Shown piece after piece: positions 16,749 to 24,488 of a DNA stretch of 29,849 nucleotides. The notes below the pieces were generated by a model, which saw only the letters and a list, made by a program, of their open reading frames with translations, ran no database searches and was not told the origin of the DNA. Within the stretch, counting starts at the first letter, position 1; the number at the start of each line of letters is the position of its first letter. The position numbers and the translations under genes are program-made. The DNA comes from a virus: positions 1 to 29,849 of the IMG/VR virus record IMGVR_UViG_3300042691_001897; one strand, written 5' to 3'.

Positions 16749-17180
16749 TTACAAATCGCCTTCTTTACGATTCTCTGAGTAATGAACGTCAAACTCACCA
16801 CCAGGATAACGTGCTTTAAGTTTCTCTACGTTCTCAGCAATAACTTCATTAGGGTCTAGGTTAAGTGCCCTACAAGCATTGATCCAGTACCACATGATAT
16901 CACCTAACTCACGTTTCATGTGAAAGAGATTTTCTTCATTGAGTGGTTTACCTTGAAAGAAAATCTTTTTAGGGATCTCAGTAAATTCTCCTGACTCTGA
17001 TGCAAGTCCGAGACATGCAGTAAGCAACAGAGGCACATTAACATCAGGGCCATGTTGTCCGTCACCTACATAATTTCCGTCTAGTTCATCACACCGATTC
17101 ATAAAAGTTGTCAAGTCGTTGCTTGGTTGACTTGTTACAGCCTCTACAAATTCGCTATATTTTTTCAAATCTACATTCAT
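16749..17180 (-). CDS. mazG: MazG-like nucleotide pyrophosphohydrolase
   Basis: All-alpha NTP pyrophosphatase of the MazG/dUTPase-like superfamily, which hydrolyses (d)NTPs or ppGpp-like nucleotides and is common in T4-like aquatic phages. The metal-binding motifs are E62-x-x-E65 (ASESGEF), the following KK and E91-x-x-D94 (KRELGDIMWYW), with the usual DPNEVIAENVEKLKARYP helix. 143 residues from the ATG at 17180. A TTG at 17192 would add four residues, but the GGAG site lies six bases before the ATG, so I choose the ATG. That ATG overlaps the stop of the 58-aa membrane protein as ATGA, so translation is coupled. Driven by the sigma70-type promoter at 17375-17403. Confidence 0.85.
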   Translation of the reverse strand: MNVDLKKYSEFVEAVTSQPSNDLTTFMNRCDELDGNYVGDGQHGPDVNVPLLLTACLGLASESGEFTEIPKKIFFQGKPLNEENLFHMKRELGDIMWYWINACRALNLDPNEVIAENVEKLKARYPGGEFDVHYSENRKEGDL

Positions 17181-17353
17181 GGCATGCTCCAAGCATCAAA
17201 TGCAAGAACGAATCCTACAAATAGTAAAATAAATCCAGTACTGGTTTGTCCAATTGCTAGTGAGGCAATACCACATAGCATATTTCCGATACCTAAGGTA
17301 TACCCTACCTTTTTACGATTCATACCTAACCAAAATACAAATTTATTAATCAT
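17177..17353 (-). CDS. Small two-helix membrane protein coupled to mazG (58 aa)
   Basis: A short gene easily missed by length cut-offs. It reads MINKFVFWLGMNRKKVGYTL, then a hydrophobic stretch (GIGNMLCGIASLAIG, about 21-35), a QTSTG turn and a second one (FILLFVGFVLAFDAW, about 41-55). The start ATG has an excellent AAGGAG site eight bases upstream and a near-consensus sigma70 promoter further up. Its TGA stop overlaps the mazG start as ATGA. These three signals together make it a real gene. The RKK between an N-terminal amphipathic part and the first helix suggests a cytoplasmic N-terminus. Function unknown; an early membrane protein that alters the host envelope is possible. Confidence 0.8.
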   Translation of the reverse strand: MINKFVFWLGMNRKKVGYTLGIGNMLCGIASLAIGQTSTGFILLFVGFVLAFDAWSMP

Positions 17354-17374
17354 TTTAATAACTCCTTATGCGCT

Positions 17375-17403
17375 ATTATACACAAGAATCCATATAATTT
17401 CAA
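17375..17403 (-). promoter_or_regulatory. Sigma70-type promoter for the 58-aa gene and mazG
   Basis: On the minus strand TTGAAA (-35, one base off consensus) and a perfect TATAAT are separated by 17 bases, ending 21 bases before the ATG at 17353. Confidence 0.8.
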
Positions 17404-17425
17404 ATAAATTGGACTAAATATAAGT

Positions 17426-17455
17426 GTAGTTCGCGGAACGGGAATTCCCAACTAC
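17426..17455 (+). repeat. Structured leader before the homing endonuclease
   Basis: Outer arms GTAGTT/AACTAC enclose GTTC-GCG-GAAC and the perfect palindrome GGGAATTCCC, which is GC-rich for this window. It ends 24 bases before the start codon and does not cover the AAGGAG site. Several small stems are possible; the true fold is not clear. Confidence 0.4.
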
Positions 17456-17479
17456 TTTAACGCTTGAAGGAGCATCAAC

Positions 17480-18181
17480 ATGATATTTAGCAAAAATAAC
17501 TATCCGACGGGATTTTATGTGTACGCATATCTGCGTAATAATGGAACACCGTACTATATCGGAAAAGGTAAAAGTAAACGGGCAATTGAAAAACACTCCG
17601 TCAGTGTACCGAAAAACTTTGAAAAAATAATAATACTTGAAAAAGATTTATCTGAATTAGGTGCCTTTGCCATTGAAAGAAGAATGATTCGTTGGTATGG
17701 GAGAAAAGACTTGGGAACCGGTGTACTGCTGAACCGCACCAACGGGGGTGAGGGTAATTCAGGGATAGTTCAGACTGAGGAGTCAAAACGAAAACGGTCT
17801 GAAAAATTAAAGGGGAAACCTAGTGCTAGACAAAACTACAAAACTTCTGACAAAACTAAAGAAAAGTTAAGAGTGGTATTGACTGGGAAAACAAGAAGTG
17901 ACCAACATAAAATTAATAATGCTATGGCTAACAAGGGTAAGAAAAGGTCTGCTGAACAAAATGAAGCTAACCGAATAAGAAATTTAGGGCAGAGCAATGC
18001 AAATTATGACGCTACCATGTATTCGTTTACTCATCTTAATGGCGTGATTGAAACATGCACTAGAAACAAGTTTAGTAAAAAGTATAGTATTCCGGTCGGA
18101 GATATAGGAAGAGTTACTTCTGGAAAATTAAAAAAGATTAAGGGATGGTTTATCACCCCTTATCTTCTTACCAAGCCTTAA
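17480..18181 (+). CDS. GIY-YIG homing endonuclease, freestanding
   Basis: 233 residues. The catalytic domain occupies about 10-95: FYVYAYL in place of GIY, then YYIGKG (25-30), the conserved Arg in KSKRA (R34), the metal-binding Glu in AIERRMI (E66) and the [10 protein letters not shown] segment with N85. After it come two lysine-rich NUMOD3-like units (about 100-118 and 130-155), and a C-terminal DNA-binding part ending in [12 protein letters not shown]. It is a mobile selfish nuclease of the Seg/I-TevI type that spreads by cutting genomes lacking it. It stands between the early mazG unit and the 386-aa gene and is not inside an intron that I can see. It has a strong AAGGAG site seven bases before the ATG. 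Its 3' end overlaps the convergent 386-aa gene by 14 bases. All catalytic residues appear present. Confidence 0.85.
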   Translation: MIFSKNNYPTGFYVYAYLRNNGTPYYIGKGKSKRAIEKHSVSVPKNFEKIIILEKDLSELGAFAIERRMIRWYGRKDLGTGVLLNRTNGGEGNSGIVQTEESKRKRSEKLKGKPSARQNYKTSDKTKEKLRVVLTGKTRSDQHKINNAMANKGKKRSAEQNEANRIRNLGQSNANYDATMYSFTHLNGVIETCTRNKFSKKYSIPVGDIGRVTSGKLKKIKGWFITPYLLTKP

Positions 18182-19328
18182 GAACAATCATATTGTCATT
18201 TGTCCTACCATTAGGGGTAGTACCCACAGCCTTCACTTCGTCAAAGAACTTTCTACCCGCGGGCTTACCTAACTTCATAAATTCTTTTAGCTGGTCTCCG
18301 GGTTTCCGCAAAGTCTTAGATTGGCTCTTGTTGATGTCGATACCTAGAATTGCAGTTCCCTTGACAGTAAATGACTTACTATACTCATCCGCAACTAGAT
18401 AAACTAGTTTACGCTTTACTGTATCATACAGATAACATTCACTAGAGCCATGAAGTTTAGTTGGATGCACACTAATCAAATCCAGTTTATTGATTGGATC
18501 CTTGAATTCTTTCAAGTACTTCAATTTAGCTACAATCTTCTCAATAGGTACCGCTTTCTTTTTACGGGGTGCTTTGCTAGCTTTCTTAATTGAGATATAG
18601 CTATTAAGGTCACTCAACACCTGCTCAATAAATTTAAGTGTATTACGCAATTTAACTTTGCCCAAATAATTATAGGCTTCTGCCAATTGCTCGTCCTCAC
18701 CCTGAGAAACCATATCAAATTCTTGTTGCTTACGTTTCCAGATTTCAACAATCAATGGGATATGCTGGGGCATGACATTAAACTTAGCAACAATGTCAAC
18801 TGTTTTTTGTGTAACTTTCTGGTCAGTGATCCATTCATCAAAAATAGATTCTAGTTCACCTGCGGCTTCTAGTGCTTTTTCACGCATAATCTCCTGCACA
18901 TTAGGACGATTACTGGGTTCTTTTTCTTTTTCAATAACCTCAGGCTTGTTGACCAATTTGTACAATCGGCTTATCTCATTTTCAAGGGTAGTTGATTCAT
19001 GTTCATTAAGTTCCAGTCCACGCAATGTCATGCGGGCCAGCCAACACAACGTCATCAAAAACTCAGATTCGTGAACCTTACGCAAATGTTTGGCTTCAAC
19101 AATACGATTGTGATATTCTAGGTATGAACAAATCAACTCTTTGGCATCTTTTTTACCATAAAAACGATTGTACCATGTAAAACTTTGTGTCAATGCCAAA
19201 GTTCTACGATCACTATCGGGTTGCAATGGGAAGAAGGGTTCTTCACCCATATATTTTGTGTCAGCATCACGTGGATTTAGTGCTTTGACAAAGTGGTCAG
19301 AAGTTGGTTTGGGTTTACGGGTTGCCAT
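18168..19328 (-). CDS. Early-promoter protein of unknown function (386 aa)
   Basis: No family that I can name, though similar sequences exist, from memory, in T4-like marine phages as hypothetical proteins. The first 60 residues include a [42 protein letters not shown] pattern. Residues about 60-240 look fully helical and charged. Residues 245-275 hold a basic patch ([18 protein letters not shown]). The last 110 residues look like a small beta-rich domain ([35 protein letters not shown]). There is no signal peptide or membrane helix. The ATG has an AGGAG site, and a perfect-consensus sigma70 promoter lies 24 bases upstream. That contrasts with the late promoters around it and points to an early or middle role, possibly with nucleic acids given the basic patch. 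Its end overlaps the homing endonuclease gene. Confidence 0.75.
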   Translation of the reverse strand: MATRKPKPTSDHFVKALNPRDADTKYMGEEPFFPLQPDSDRRTLALTQSFTWYNRFYGKKDAKELICSYLEYHNRIVEAKHLRKVHESEFLMTLCWLARMTLRGLELNEHESTTLENEISRLYKLVNKPEVIEKEKEPSNRPNVQEIMREKALEAAGELESIFDEWITDQKVTQKTVDIVAKFNVMPQHIPLIVEIWKRKQQEFDMVSQGEDEQLAEAYNYLGKVKLRNTLKFIEQVLSDLNSYISIKKASKAPRKKKAVPIEKIVAKLKYLKEFKDPINKLDLISVHPTKLHGSSECYLYDTVKRKLVYLVADEYSKSFTVKGTAILGIDINKSQSKTLRKPGDQLKEFMKLGKPAGRKFFDEVKAVGTTPNGRTNDNMIVLKAW

Positions 19329-19352
19329 GTGTTCTCCTATTACGATTCATGT

Positions 19353-19381
19353 ATTATATATGATATTCCATTATTTGTCAA
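19353..19381 (-). promoter_or_regulatory. Perfect-consensus sigma70 promoter for the 386-aa gene
   Basis: On the minus strand TTGACA, 17 bases, TATAAT: both hexamers match consensus exactly. It is the strongest host-type promoter in the window and is divergent from the late promoter at 19404-19412. Confidence 0.9.
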
Positions 19382-19403
19382 GTTCTATAGGTAATACTTT
19401 AGA

Positions 19404-19412
19404 CATAAATAC
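19404..19412 (+). promoter_or_regulatory. T4-type late promoter for the gp14-like/gp15 operon
   Basis: Reads CATAAATAC on the plus strand, 19 bases before the ATG at 19432. It is the only plus-strand late site found and has the same spacing as the minus-strand sites. Confidence 0.75.
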
Positions 19413-19431
19413 TAAGTAAACGGATAACAAC

Positions 19432-21363
19432 ATGCCTAGACTTTCATTATATCGTCCACAGAAATCAAATGATTATAGATTCCTTGATAGAACAATTAAG
19501 GAGATGTTTGTCGTGGGAGGAACGGATCTATATGTTCACAAGTATTTAGGCATACCAGATACCGGGGCTAGTGCTGATTTGACACAACCCCAATACGATA
19601 CTCTGGACCCGACCAACATACAGGATTTACTATTCTTAGAAAATCGTGATAGAAAGTATGATACTAGCATTTATAGAATTCGTGGTCACTATAATGTAAT
19701 GAATTTAGACTTTGACCTAAGTCAGTTTGGATTGTTTTTAAACAATGATATCATTTTTATAACTATACATTATAATGATATGATAGAACTAATAGGTCGT
19801 AAATTAATGGTAGGTGACGTATTAGAGTTGCCTCATTTGACTGACTATCATCCACTCAATGAAACTATACCAGTAGGGTTGCGTAGATATTATCAAGTTA
19901 CTGATGGTAACTTTGCTAGTGAAGGTTTTAGTCAAACATGGTACCCACACTTGTGGCGTGTGAAATGTGAACCATTAGTTGACAGTCAAGAATTTAGCAA
20001 CATATTAAGTCAGCCGTTAGAAAAAGATAACTTCTTAGGTGATTGGGATCCTACTAAAACATATATCATTCCTGCAGGACAAACATATACAATTCAATAT
20101 GGTGACAAGACTTATACAATCACCGGGGCAAGTCCAGGTGGCACCACAGTACCTGCAGGGGTCGCCCCAACTGATCCGTTATATTGGCAGCTTAGTACTG
20201 CTGATAATCTACGTGATATTATAGGTAGATACAATAAGAACATTGAAATCAATGATGCAGTGATTGCAGAAGCAAGTAGATTATTACCTAAGACAGGTTA
20301 CGATAGAAGTCAATTGTATCTTGTACCTACATTAGATGGTGAACCGGAACCTCCAGTCAATATTATTGCACCAACTGGAAATCCTGTACCAACTAGAGCT
20401 ACTGTATTCTTAATGTCAAATCCTATGTACAAGAATCCAAGTCCAGTACTTAGAATAGGTGCTGAGGCTCGTAAAAAATTATGGAGTTTAACCGGCAACG
20501 ATGCTGATAAATTACGTGAACAACTTGCAATCACTCTAAAGACTGCAAAATTAGCGCCACAACGTACTGACACCGGTAGTGGTCAGGTAGATGGTACATT
20601 AGTGTTGTTGGCTAAAGCTACTGGACCTGTCTCTGCTCCATATGGTACAGCAGATAATACATATAGTACAGCAGACAACTTCCCAACATTCACTCTTACA
20701 TCACTAGCAGTACCAATTGGAAGTACCGTTATTAGTGTGCAACCTCTAGATGTTACACAAGACATTGCGCCATTGAATAATCTATCAGCGTTTGTTACTT
20801 CAGTAAATGGCACAAGAACAGATATATTTGACTATGGCACACGAATTGTTAGTGTGAATAGAGTAAACAACACATTTGTTGTAGATATTCCTACAGTAGC
20901 CTTTATGCCAGCTGGTACTGAGATTACAATTGAACCTAATTTCCCATATACAATTAGTCAACAAATGGATTTCCGTGCTGACTGTGATCCTAGATTTGTA
21001 TATGTAACCCGATCAAGCCCACAAGGATTTGGTTATACAGATGGTTACATGATCGGGGACGGGACAGCACCTAATGGATTCCCAGTTGGATCAGGTATAA
21101 CTTTCCCTGTACAACCCGCAGTAGGAGATTACTTCTTACGTACAGATTATCTACCTAACTTATTATATCGTTGGGACGGTTCACTATGGATTAGAATTGG
21201 TCAGAGTTCACGTGCAGGAGTAGCATTTGATTCTACTGTACCAGGACAACAATCACAATTGTCATCTTTCATCAACAATACACAAACATTAACATTAACA
21301 GATGGTACAGTAGTACCACAACAGCAACCATTGTCAACACTATTGACGATACAACCAGATTAA
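19432..21363 (+). CDS. gp14: Neck / head-closure protein, gp14-like with long C-terminal extension (643 aa)
   Basis: The first 205 residues resemble the gp14 neck family. There is an opening with FLDRTIKEMFVVGGTDLYVHKYLG (compare the ESIQMRGVECYYVPR region of T4 gp14). Later come HYNVMNLDFDLSQFGLFLNNDIIFITIH and GDVLELPHLTDYHPLNE, then YYQVTDGNF...WYPHLWRVKCEPL, matching the barrel that leads to the gp13 ring. T4 gp14 has 256 residues; here about 430 more follow, with beta-rich segments, a small internal GDWDPTKTYIIPAGQTYTIQYG region and a YFLRTDYLPNLLYRWDGSLWIRIG module near the end. It is first in a plus-strand late operon, 8 bases before gp15. The family call rests on pattern memory, so confidence is moderate. 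It could instead be a fused baseplate or adaptor protein. Confidence 0.55.
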   Translation: MPRLSLYRPQKSNDYRFLDRTIKEMFVVGGTDLYVHKYLGIPDTGASADLTQPQYDTLDPTNIQDLLFLENRDRKYDTSIYRIRGHYNVMNLDFDLSQFGLFLNNDIIFITIHYNDMIELIGRKLMVGDVLELPHLTDYHPLNETIPVGLRRYYQVTDGNFASEGFSQTWYPHLWRVKCEPLVDSQEFSNILSQPLEKDNFLGDWDPTKTYIIPAGQTYTIQYGDKTYTITGASPGGTTVPAGVAPTDPLYWQLSTADNLRDIIGRYNKNIEINDAVIAEASRLLPKTGYDRSQLYLVPTLDGEPEPPVNIIAPTGNPVPTRATVFLMSNPMYKNPSPVLRIGAEARKKLWSLTGNDADKLREQLAITLKTAKLAPQRTDTGSGQVDGTLVLLAKATGPVSAPYGTADNTYSTADNFPTFTLTSLAVPIGSTVISVQPLDVTQDIAPLNNLSAFVTSVNGTRTDIFDYGTRIVSVNRVNNTFVVDIPTVAFMPAGTEITIEPNFPYTISQQMDFRADCDPRFVYVTRSSPQGFGYTDGYMIGDGTAPNGFPVGSGITFPVQPAVGDYFLRTDYLPNLLYRWDGSLWIRIGQSSRAGVAFDSTVPGQQSQLSSFINNTQTLTLTDGTVVPQQQPLSTLLTIQPD

Positions 21364-21371
21364 GGTTTATA

Positions 21372-22742
21372 ATGGCACAGTTTTTTTACGACAATCAAAT
21401 AAGAAGATTCTTAATTCAGTTTGCAAGAATTTTCAGCAATTGGCAAGTAACTAAAGGCAAAGACCCTGCAGGTAATGACATACTTATACGTGTCCCTATT
21501 CAATATGGTGATTCAAGTCGTATGGCTAGTACGCAAATTGCACAGAATAGCCCTAGCAGTTTACCTAGCGCGCCTTTGATTACGTATTACATTAGTGGAT
21601 TAGAATATGATCAGAAAAGAACACAGGATCCTTATTTTATTGATAAGGTAAGTGTTCGCCAACGTCAGTATAATACAGAGACTCAAAGTTATCAAACAAC
21701 ACAAGGGCAAGCATTTACAGTAGAACGTGTAATGCCAGTTCCCTATACATTACGAATAACAGTAGATTTTTGGACAACTAACTATTTGCAAAAATTAGAA
21801 TTGATAGAACAACTAGGTGTGTTATTCAATCCTAGTATGGAACTACAAAGCACAGATAACTTTATTGATTGGACCAGTTTAAGTGTTGTATATCAAGATG
21901 GATTGACATTTAGCAGTAGAACAATACCACAAGGTACTGGCAACCCTATTGATGTGTTGACTTGGAAGTTTTGGATGCCAATCTGGATTAGCAGTCCTGC
22001 TAAGATTAAGAAACTTGGTGTTATTCATAAAATTATTGCTAGTATATTTAAGGGCAATGCTCTTACAGATATGCAAGATGATGATATGTTATTGGGAACT
22101 AGACAAAAGATTACCCCCTATGGTTATAAAATATTGTTCATAGGTAACACATTACAAATATTACCTAGCAACGAGGCTTTTTATCCAAGAAATACAGACT
22201 TAGATTTACCAACTAACCCTGATACAACCGTGTATTGGCAAAGTGTATTGAATGTATATGGCACTGTACGCCCCGGTATCAGTCAGATTTGGTTACAGAA
22301 TCCATATATGGATACCGAGATTGTAGGTACAATTGCGTTTAATCCAACTGATGATAGATTATTAATATATGATATTGACGTTGACACATTGCCAGAAAAT
22401 ACTTTACAGGCTGTAGATAGTGTTGTCAACCCGTTACTAAAAGGTCCAGGTCATGGATTGCCAGAGGCTGAATCAGGTCAGCGTTATCTTATTGTAGAGG
22501 CTATTGGCAGTGAATTGAATACTGATCCATCTATTGCATGGGGTAATGTAGTTGCTAATGCTAATGACATTATTGAATTTGATGGTCTTGATTGGGTAGT
22601 AAGTTTTGATAGTGTTAACACATTGAATCTTGAATATGTTACTAACCTAACGACTGAAGTTCAATATCGTTGGGCAGAAAGTATGTGGATGAAATCATAC
22701 GAAGGATGGTATGAGCAAGGGGATTATTCTATCGTAATCTAA
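21372..22742 (+). CDS. gp15: Tail completion / sheath stabiliser protein (T4 gp15 family)
   Basis: 456 residues against 272 for T4 gp15. The N-terminus (FFYDNQIRRFLIQFARIFSNWQVTKG...RVPIQYGD) clearly follows T4 gp15's FYNSSFRRYATLMGDLFSNIQIKRQ...RVPITYAS. It continues with PLITYYISGLEYDQKRTQDP, MPVPYTLRITVDFWTTN, LEQLG-type helix residues and FNPSMELQSTDNFIDWTSLSVV. The protein forms the ring that ends the tail tube and sheath and docks to the neck. The extra C-terminal 180 residues are acidic (RHGLPEAESGQRYLIVEAIG-like and GWYEQGDY ending) and not explained by gp15. The ATG has an AAGG site, and the gene follows the gp14-like gene by 8 bases. Confidence 0.85.
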   Translation: MAQFFYDNQIRRFLIQFARIFSNWQVTKGKDPAGNDILIRVPIQYGDSSRMASTQIAQNSPSSLPSAPLITYYISGLEYDQKRTQDPYFIDKVSVRQRQYNTETQSYQTTQGQAFTVERVMPVPYTLRITVDFWTTNYLQKLELIEQLGVLFNPSMELQSTDNFIDWTSLSVVYQDGLTFSSRTIPQGTGNPIDVLTWKFWMPIWISSPAKIKKLGVIHKIIASIFKGNALTDMQDDDMLLGTRQKITPYGYKILFIGNTLQILPSNEAFYPRNTDLDLPTNPDTTVYWQSVLNVYGTVRPGISQIWLQNPYMDTEIVGTIAFNPTDDRLLIYDIDVDTLPENTLQAVDSVVNPLLKGPGHGLPEAESGQRYLIVEAIGSELNTDPSIAWGNVVANANDIIEFDGLDWVVSFDSVNTLNLEYVTNLTTEVQYRWAESMWMKSYEGWYEQGDYSIVI

Positions 22743-22761
22743 TACTGTGATAAATCATAGT

Positions 22762-23190
22762 ATGACTAATATCATCTATAATAATTCTGCAGGTGTATTT
22801 TTTTATTCACAAGACACTCAAAGATTTTTATACCTATTACGCAGTGATGATAAGAATCCGGGCAATTGGGGTATACCCGGCGGCAAAATAGAACAGAATG
22901 AAACTCTGTTTGAAGGTCTTGAACGTGAATGCTTAGAAGAAATAAGTTATTTTCCCAACGATGCAAAATTAATACCCATTCAAAAATTTGTTAATAATAC
23001 ATTCACTTATCATACATTTTTTTGCAAGATAGAGAAAGAATTCATACCCACATTAAACGATGAACATTGTGGCTATGCATGGTTAGATCAATTACATTAT
23101 CCAAAACCATTACATCCCGGATTGTTTAACACAATAAATTTTGATGTGGTTCAAACTAAATTACAAAATCTCATAAAAAAAGCCGCATGA
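22762..23190 (+). CDS. Nudix hydrolase
   Basis: Hydrolyses a nucleoside diphosphate linked to another moiety; the substrate cannot be told from sequence. The Nudix box lies at residues 41-63: G41, E47, R55-E56, E59-E60 and the preceding NWGIPGGK. The usual final Gly is Ser62 (EEISY), a tolerated but uncommon change. 142 residues. I start at the ATG at 22762; a GTG at 22747 would add five residues and neither has a clear ribosome binding site. It is last in the plus-strand late operon with gp14-like and gp15, an odd place for a metabolic enzyme. Its stop codon sits in the loop of the terminator at 23177-23201. It could clear oxidised nucleotides, NADH, ADP-ribose or mRNA caps late in infection. 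Confidence 0.85.
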   Translation: MTNIIYNNSAGVFFYSQDTQRFLYLLRSDDKNPGNWGIPGGKIEQNETLFEGLERECLEEISYFPNDAKLIPIQKFVNNTFTYHTFFCKIEKEFIPTLNDEHCGYAWLDQLHYPKPLHPGLFNTINFDVVQTKLQNLIKKAA

Positions 23191-23201
23191 AGCGGCTTTT
23201 T
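23177..23201. terminator. Bidirectional rho-independent terminator
   Basis: Perfect 10-base arms AAAAAGCCGC/GCGGCTTTTT with a 5-base loop, and a T run on both strands. It ends both the plus-strand neck operon and the minus-strand 387-aa gene (stop at 23219). The Nudix stop codon is within the loop. Confidence 0.95.
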
Positions 23202-23218
23202 GTTTCAGTATAAACTGA

Positions 23219-24382
23219 TTAGCAATAGTTATCAACTGCTACATAAATTAAGCCTGTTGAATCGTCCGGTGTGTCACTTGCACCGTCCAATGTTGCAATA
23301 TACTTAGTACCTGGATTTTCATCTATGCCATTGTCAGTGAAGTCAACAGCAAAGTGGTCAGTAACATAAGCCGCATACACATCTGATCCACTAGCTTTGT
23401 TTAGATTAATGTTCATTTGATTTCTAGTCAAACTTGCATCAGCCGTATTTACTAATGTACAAACACCAATTGGATAAACATAACCATCAGTAGTTAAGCC
23501 AACACCGTTAGTTGAAGCAGTAAAAATTTTACCTGCGGCTGCATCTGGACCTGCGCCCAATGCTTCCCAATCTGTAGTACCTACATCCCTAATCATATAA
23601 CTGCCGCCCGCACAAATAAATTCATCTTGAACAGAATTTTTTTCTATAACTAAGAATTTTCTTTTACCTTTTTGACGAACAATATATCCGTCATTAGCTG
23701 CCGGAGTAGAGTTAGTGAATGCACTATTAGTTACGGTAGCTGTTGCGGCTGCATCTAATGTGATTGATGGATACTGTTGTGCTGTAATGTCAGCAGTTTC
23801 AGCAGTCAAGTCAAGTTGTGTACCGCCTGGAGTAGCACTAACTGTGAAATGTGTACCATCAACAACTGTTTTTACATAATAAACTACACCACCAGTTAGA
23901 CCTGCATAGTTAGTAGACAATACAACTGGTCCATTAGCAACTAAATTTGTAGTGTCTACTGCACCTTTAGTTGTAAAACTATCTGTAGCACCAGCTGTTG
24001 CCGCATCAATTGTGATGGTTGGTATTGGAGTGTTAATTGTATTAACTGTACCGAGCGCAGCTACTGTGGGATCTGTCAATGCATCACCTGCATAGATTGA
24101 ATCACCTACATCAACTGTATTAGCGTAATCAGTGATACCATCACCCCAGATTACTGTAATACCGGATGTACTATTAACTACACCATATTGTTTTTTCTCA
24201 ATAGCAACTGAACATTGAATTTGGTCACTGTTATTGAAAGCAGGAATTTCTCCACCTAGAATACCAGGATTGTTTCTATCAAAACCATTATCGGTTGTTC
24301 CATCGTTTGGATAACCGTTATCTACTTCACCATCTGGATCGGCTGCTGCTTGGCTTTTAATTATTTTTAAAGGGCGTCCCAT
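23219..24382 (-). CDS. Virion-type beta-rich protein with repeated phage surface modules (387 aa)
   Basis: Structural by composition: Thr/Ala/Asp/Gly-rich, acidic, no membrane helix. The N-terminus MGRPLKIIKSQ is basic and followed by an acidic, flexible stretch with GYPNDGTTDNGFDRNNPGILGG. Middle residues (about 115-210) form beta-sandwich-like repeats around GGVVYYVKTVVDGTHFTVS, a motif common in phage appendage proteins. Near residues 255-290 comes ICAGGSYMIRDVGTTDWEALGA...AGKIFTAS, a module that recurs in many phage virion proteins. The ATG has an AGGAG site, and the late promoter is 83 bases upstream, an unusually long leader. A head decoration or tail surface protein is the most likely role; the exact one is unknown. 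Confidence 0.7.
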   Translation of the reverse strand: MGRPLKIIKSQAAADPDGEVDNGYPNDGTTDNGFDRNNPGILGGEIPAFNNSDQIQCSVAIEKKQYGVVNSTSGITVIWGDGITDYANTVDVGDSIYAGDALTDPTVAALGTVNTINTPIPTITIDAATAGATDSFTTKGAVDTTNLVANGPVVLSTNYAGLTGGVVYYVKTVVDGTHFTVSATPGGTQLDLTAETADITAQQYPSITLDAAATATVTNSAFTNSTPAANDGYIVRQKGKRKFLVIEKNSVQDEFICAGGSYMIRDVGTTDWEALGAGPDAAAGKIFTASTNGVGLTTDGYVYPIGVCTLVNTADASLTRNQMNINLNKASGSDVYAAYVTDHFAVDFTDNGIDENPGTKYIATLDGASDTPDDSTGLIYVAVDNYC

Positions 24383-24441
24383 TTGTTTTTCTCCTTGTGT
24401 TAGTTGTGGGTTCTAGCCACTACGCGGCGGGGACCGCATAA

Positions 24442-24458
24442 ATTCTCAGAATGAGAAT
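24442..24458 (-). repeat. Leader hairpin before the 387-aa gene
   Basis: Arms ATTCTCA/TGAGAAT with a 3-base loop, in the unusually long leader. A second GC-rich stem (GCGG/CCGC, 24424-24437) lies next to it. No T run follows, so these are more likely leader structure than terminators. Confidence 0.45.
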
Positions 24459-24460
24459 GT

Positions 24461-24484
24461 ACTAAGTATTTATCAAAACTTAGT
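24461..24484 (-). repeat. Inverted repeat around the late promoter
   Basis: Arms ACTAAGT/ACTTAGT (7 bases) with the promoter core in the loop. It is far from the ribosome binding site, so it cannot block translation as at gp13. It may be a binding site or chance. Confidence 0.4.
24466..24474 (-). promoter_or_regulatory. T4-type late promoter for the 387-aa gene
   Basis: Reads GATAAATAC on the minus strand, 83 bases before the ATG at 24382; the other eight sites are 16-23 bases from theirs. Confidence 0.7.
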
Positions 24485-24488
24485 AAGG

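Noticed and set aside
17181-17192. TTG start adding four residues to MazG
   Set aside because: The GGAG site is correctly spaced for the ATG at 17180, which also forms the ATGA overlap with the upstream gene.
17426-17455. tRNA-like or intron remnant before the homing endonuclease
   Set aside because: GTTCGCGGAAC resembles a T-arm, but no acceptor or anticodon arm can be built, and no split gene flanks it.
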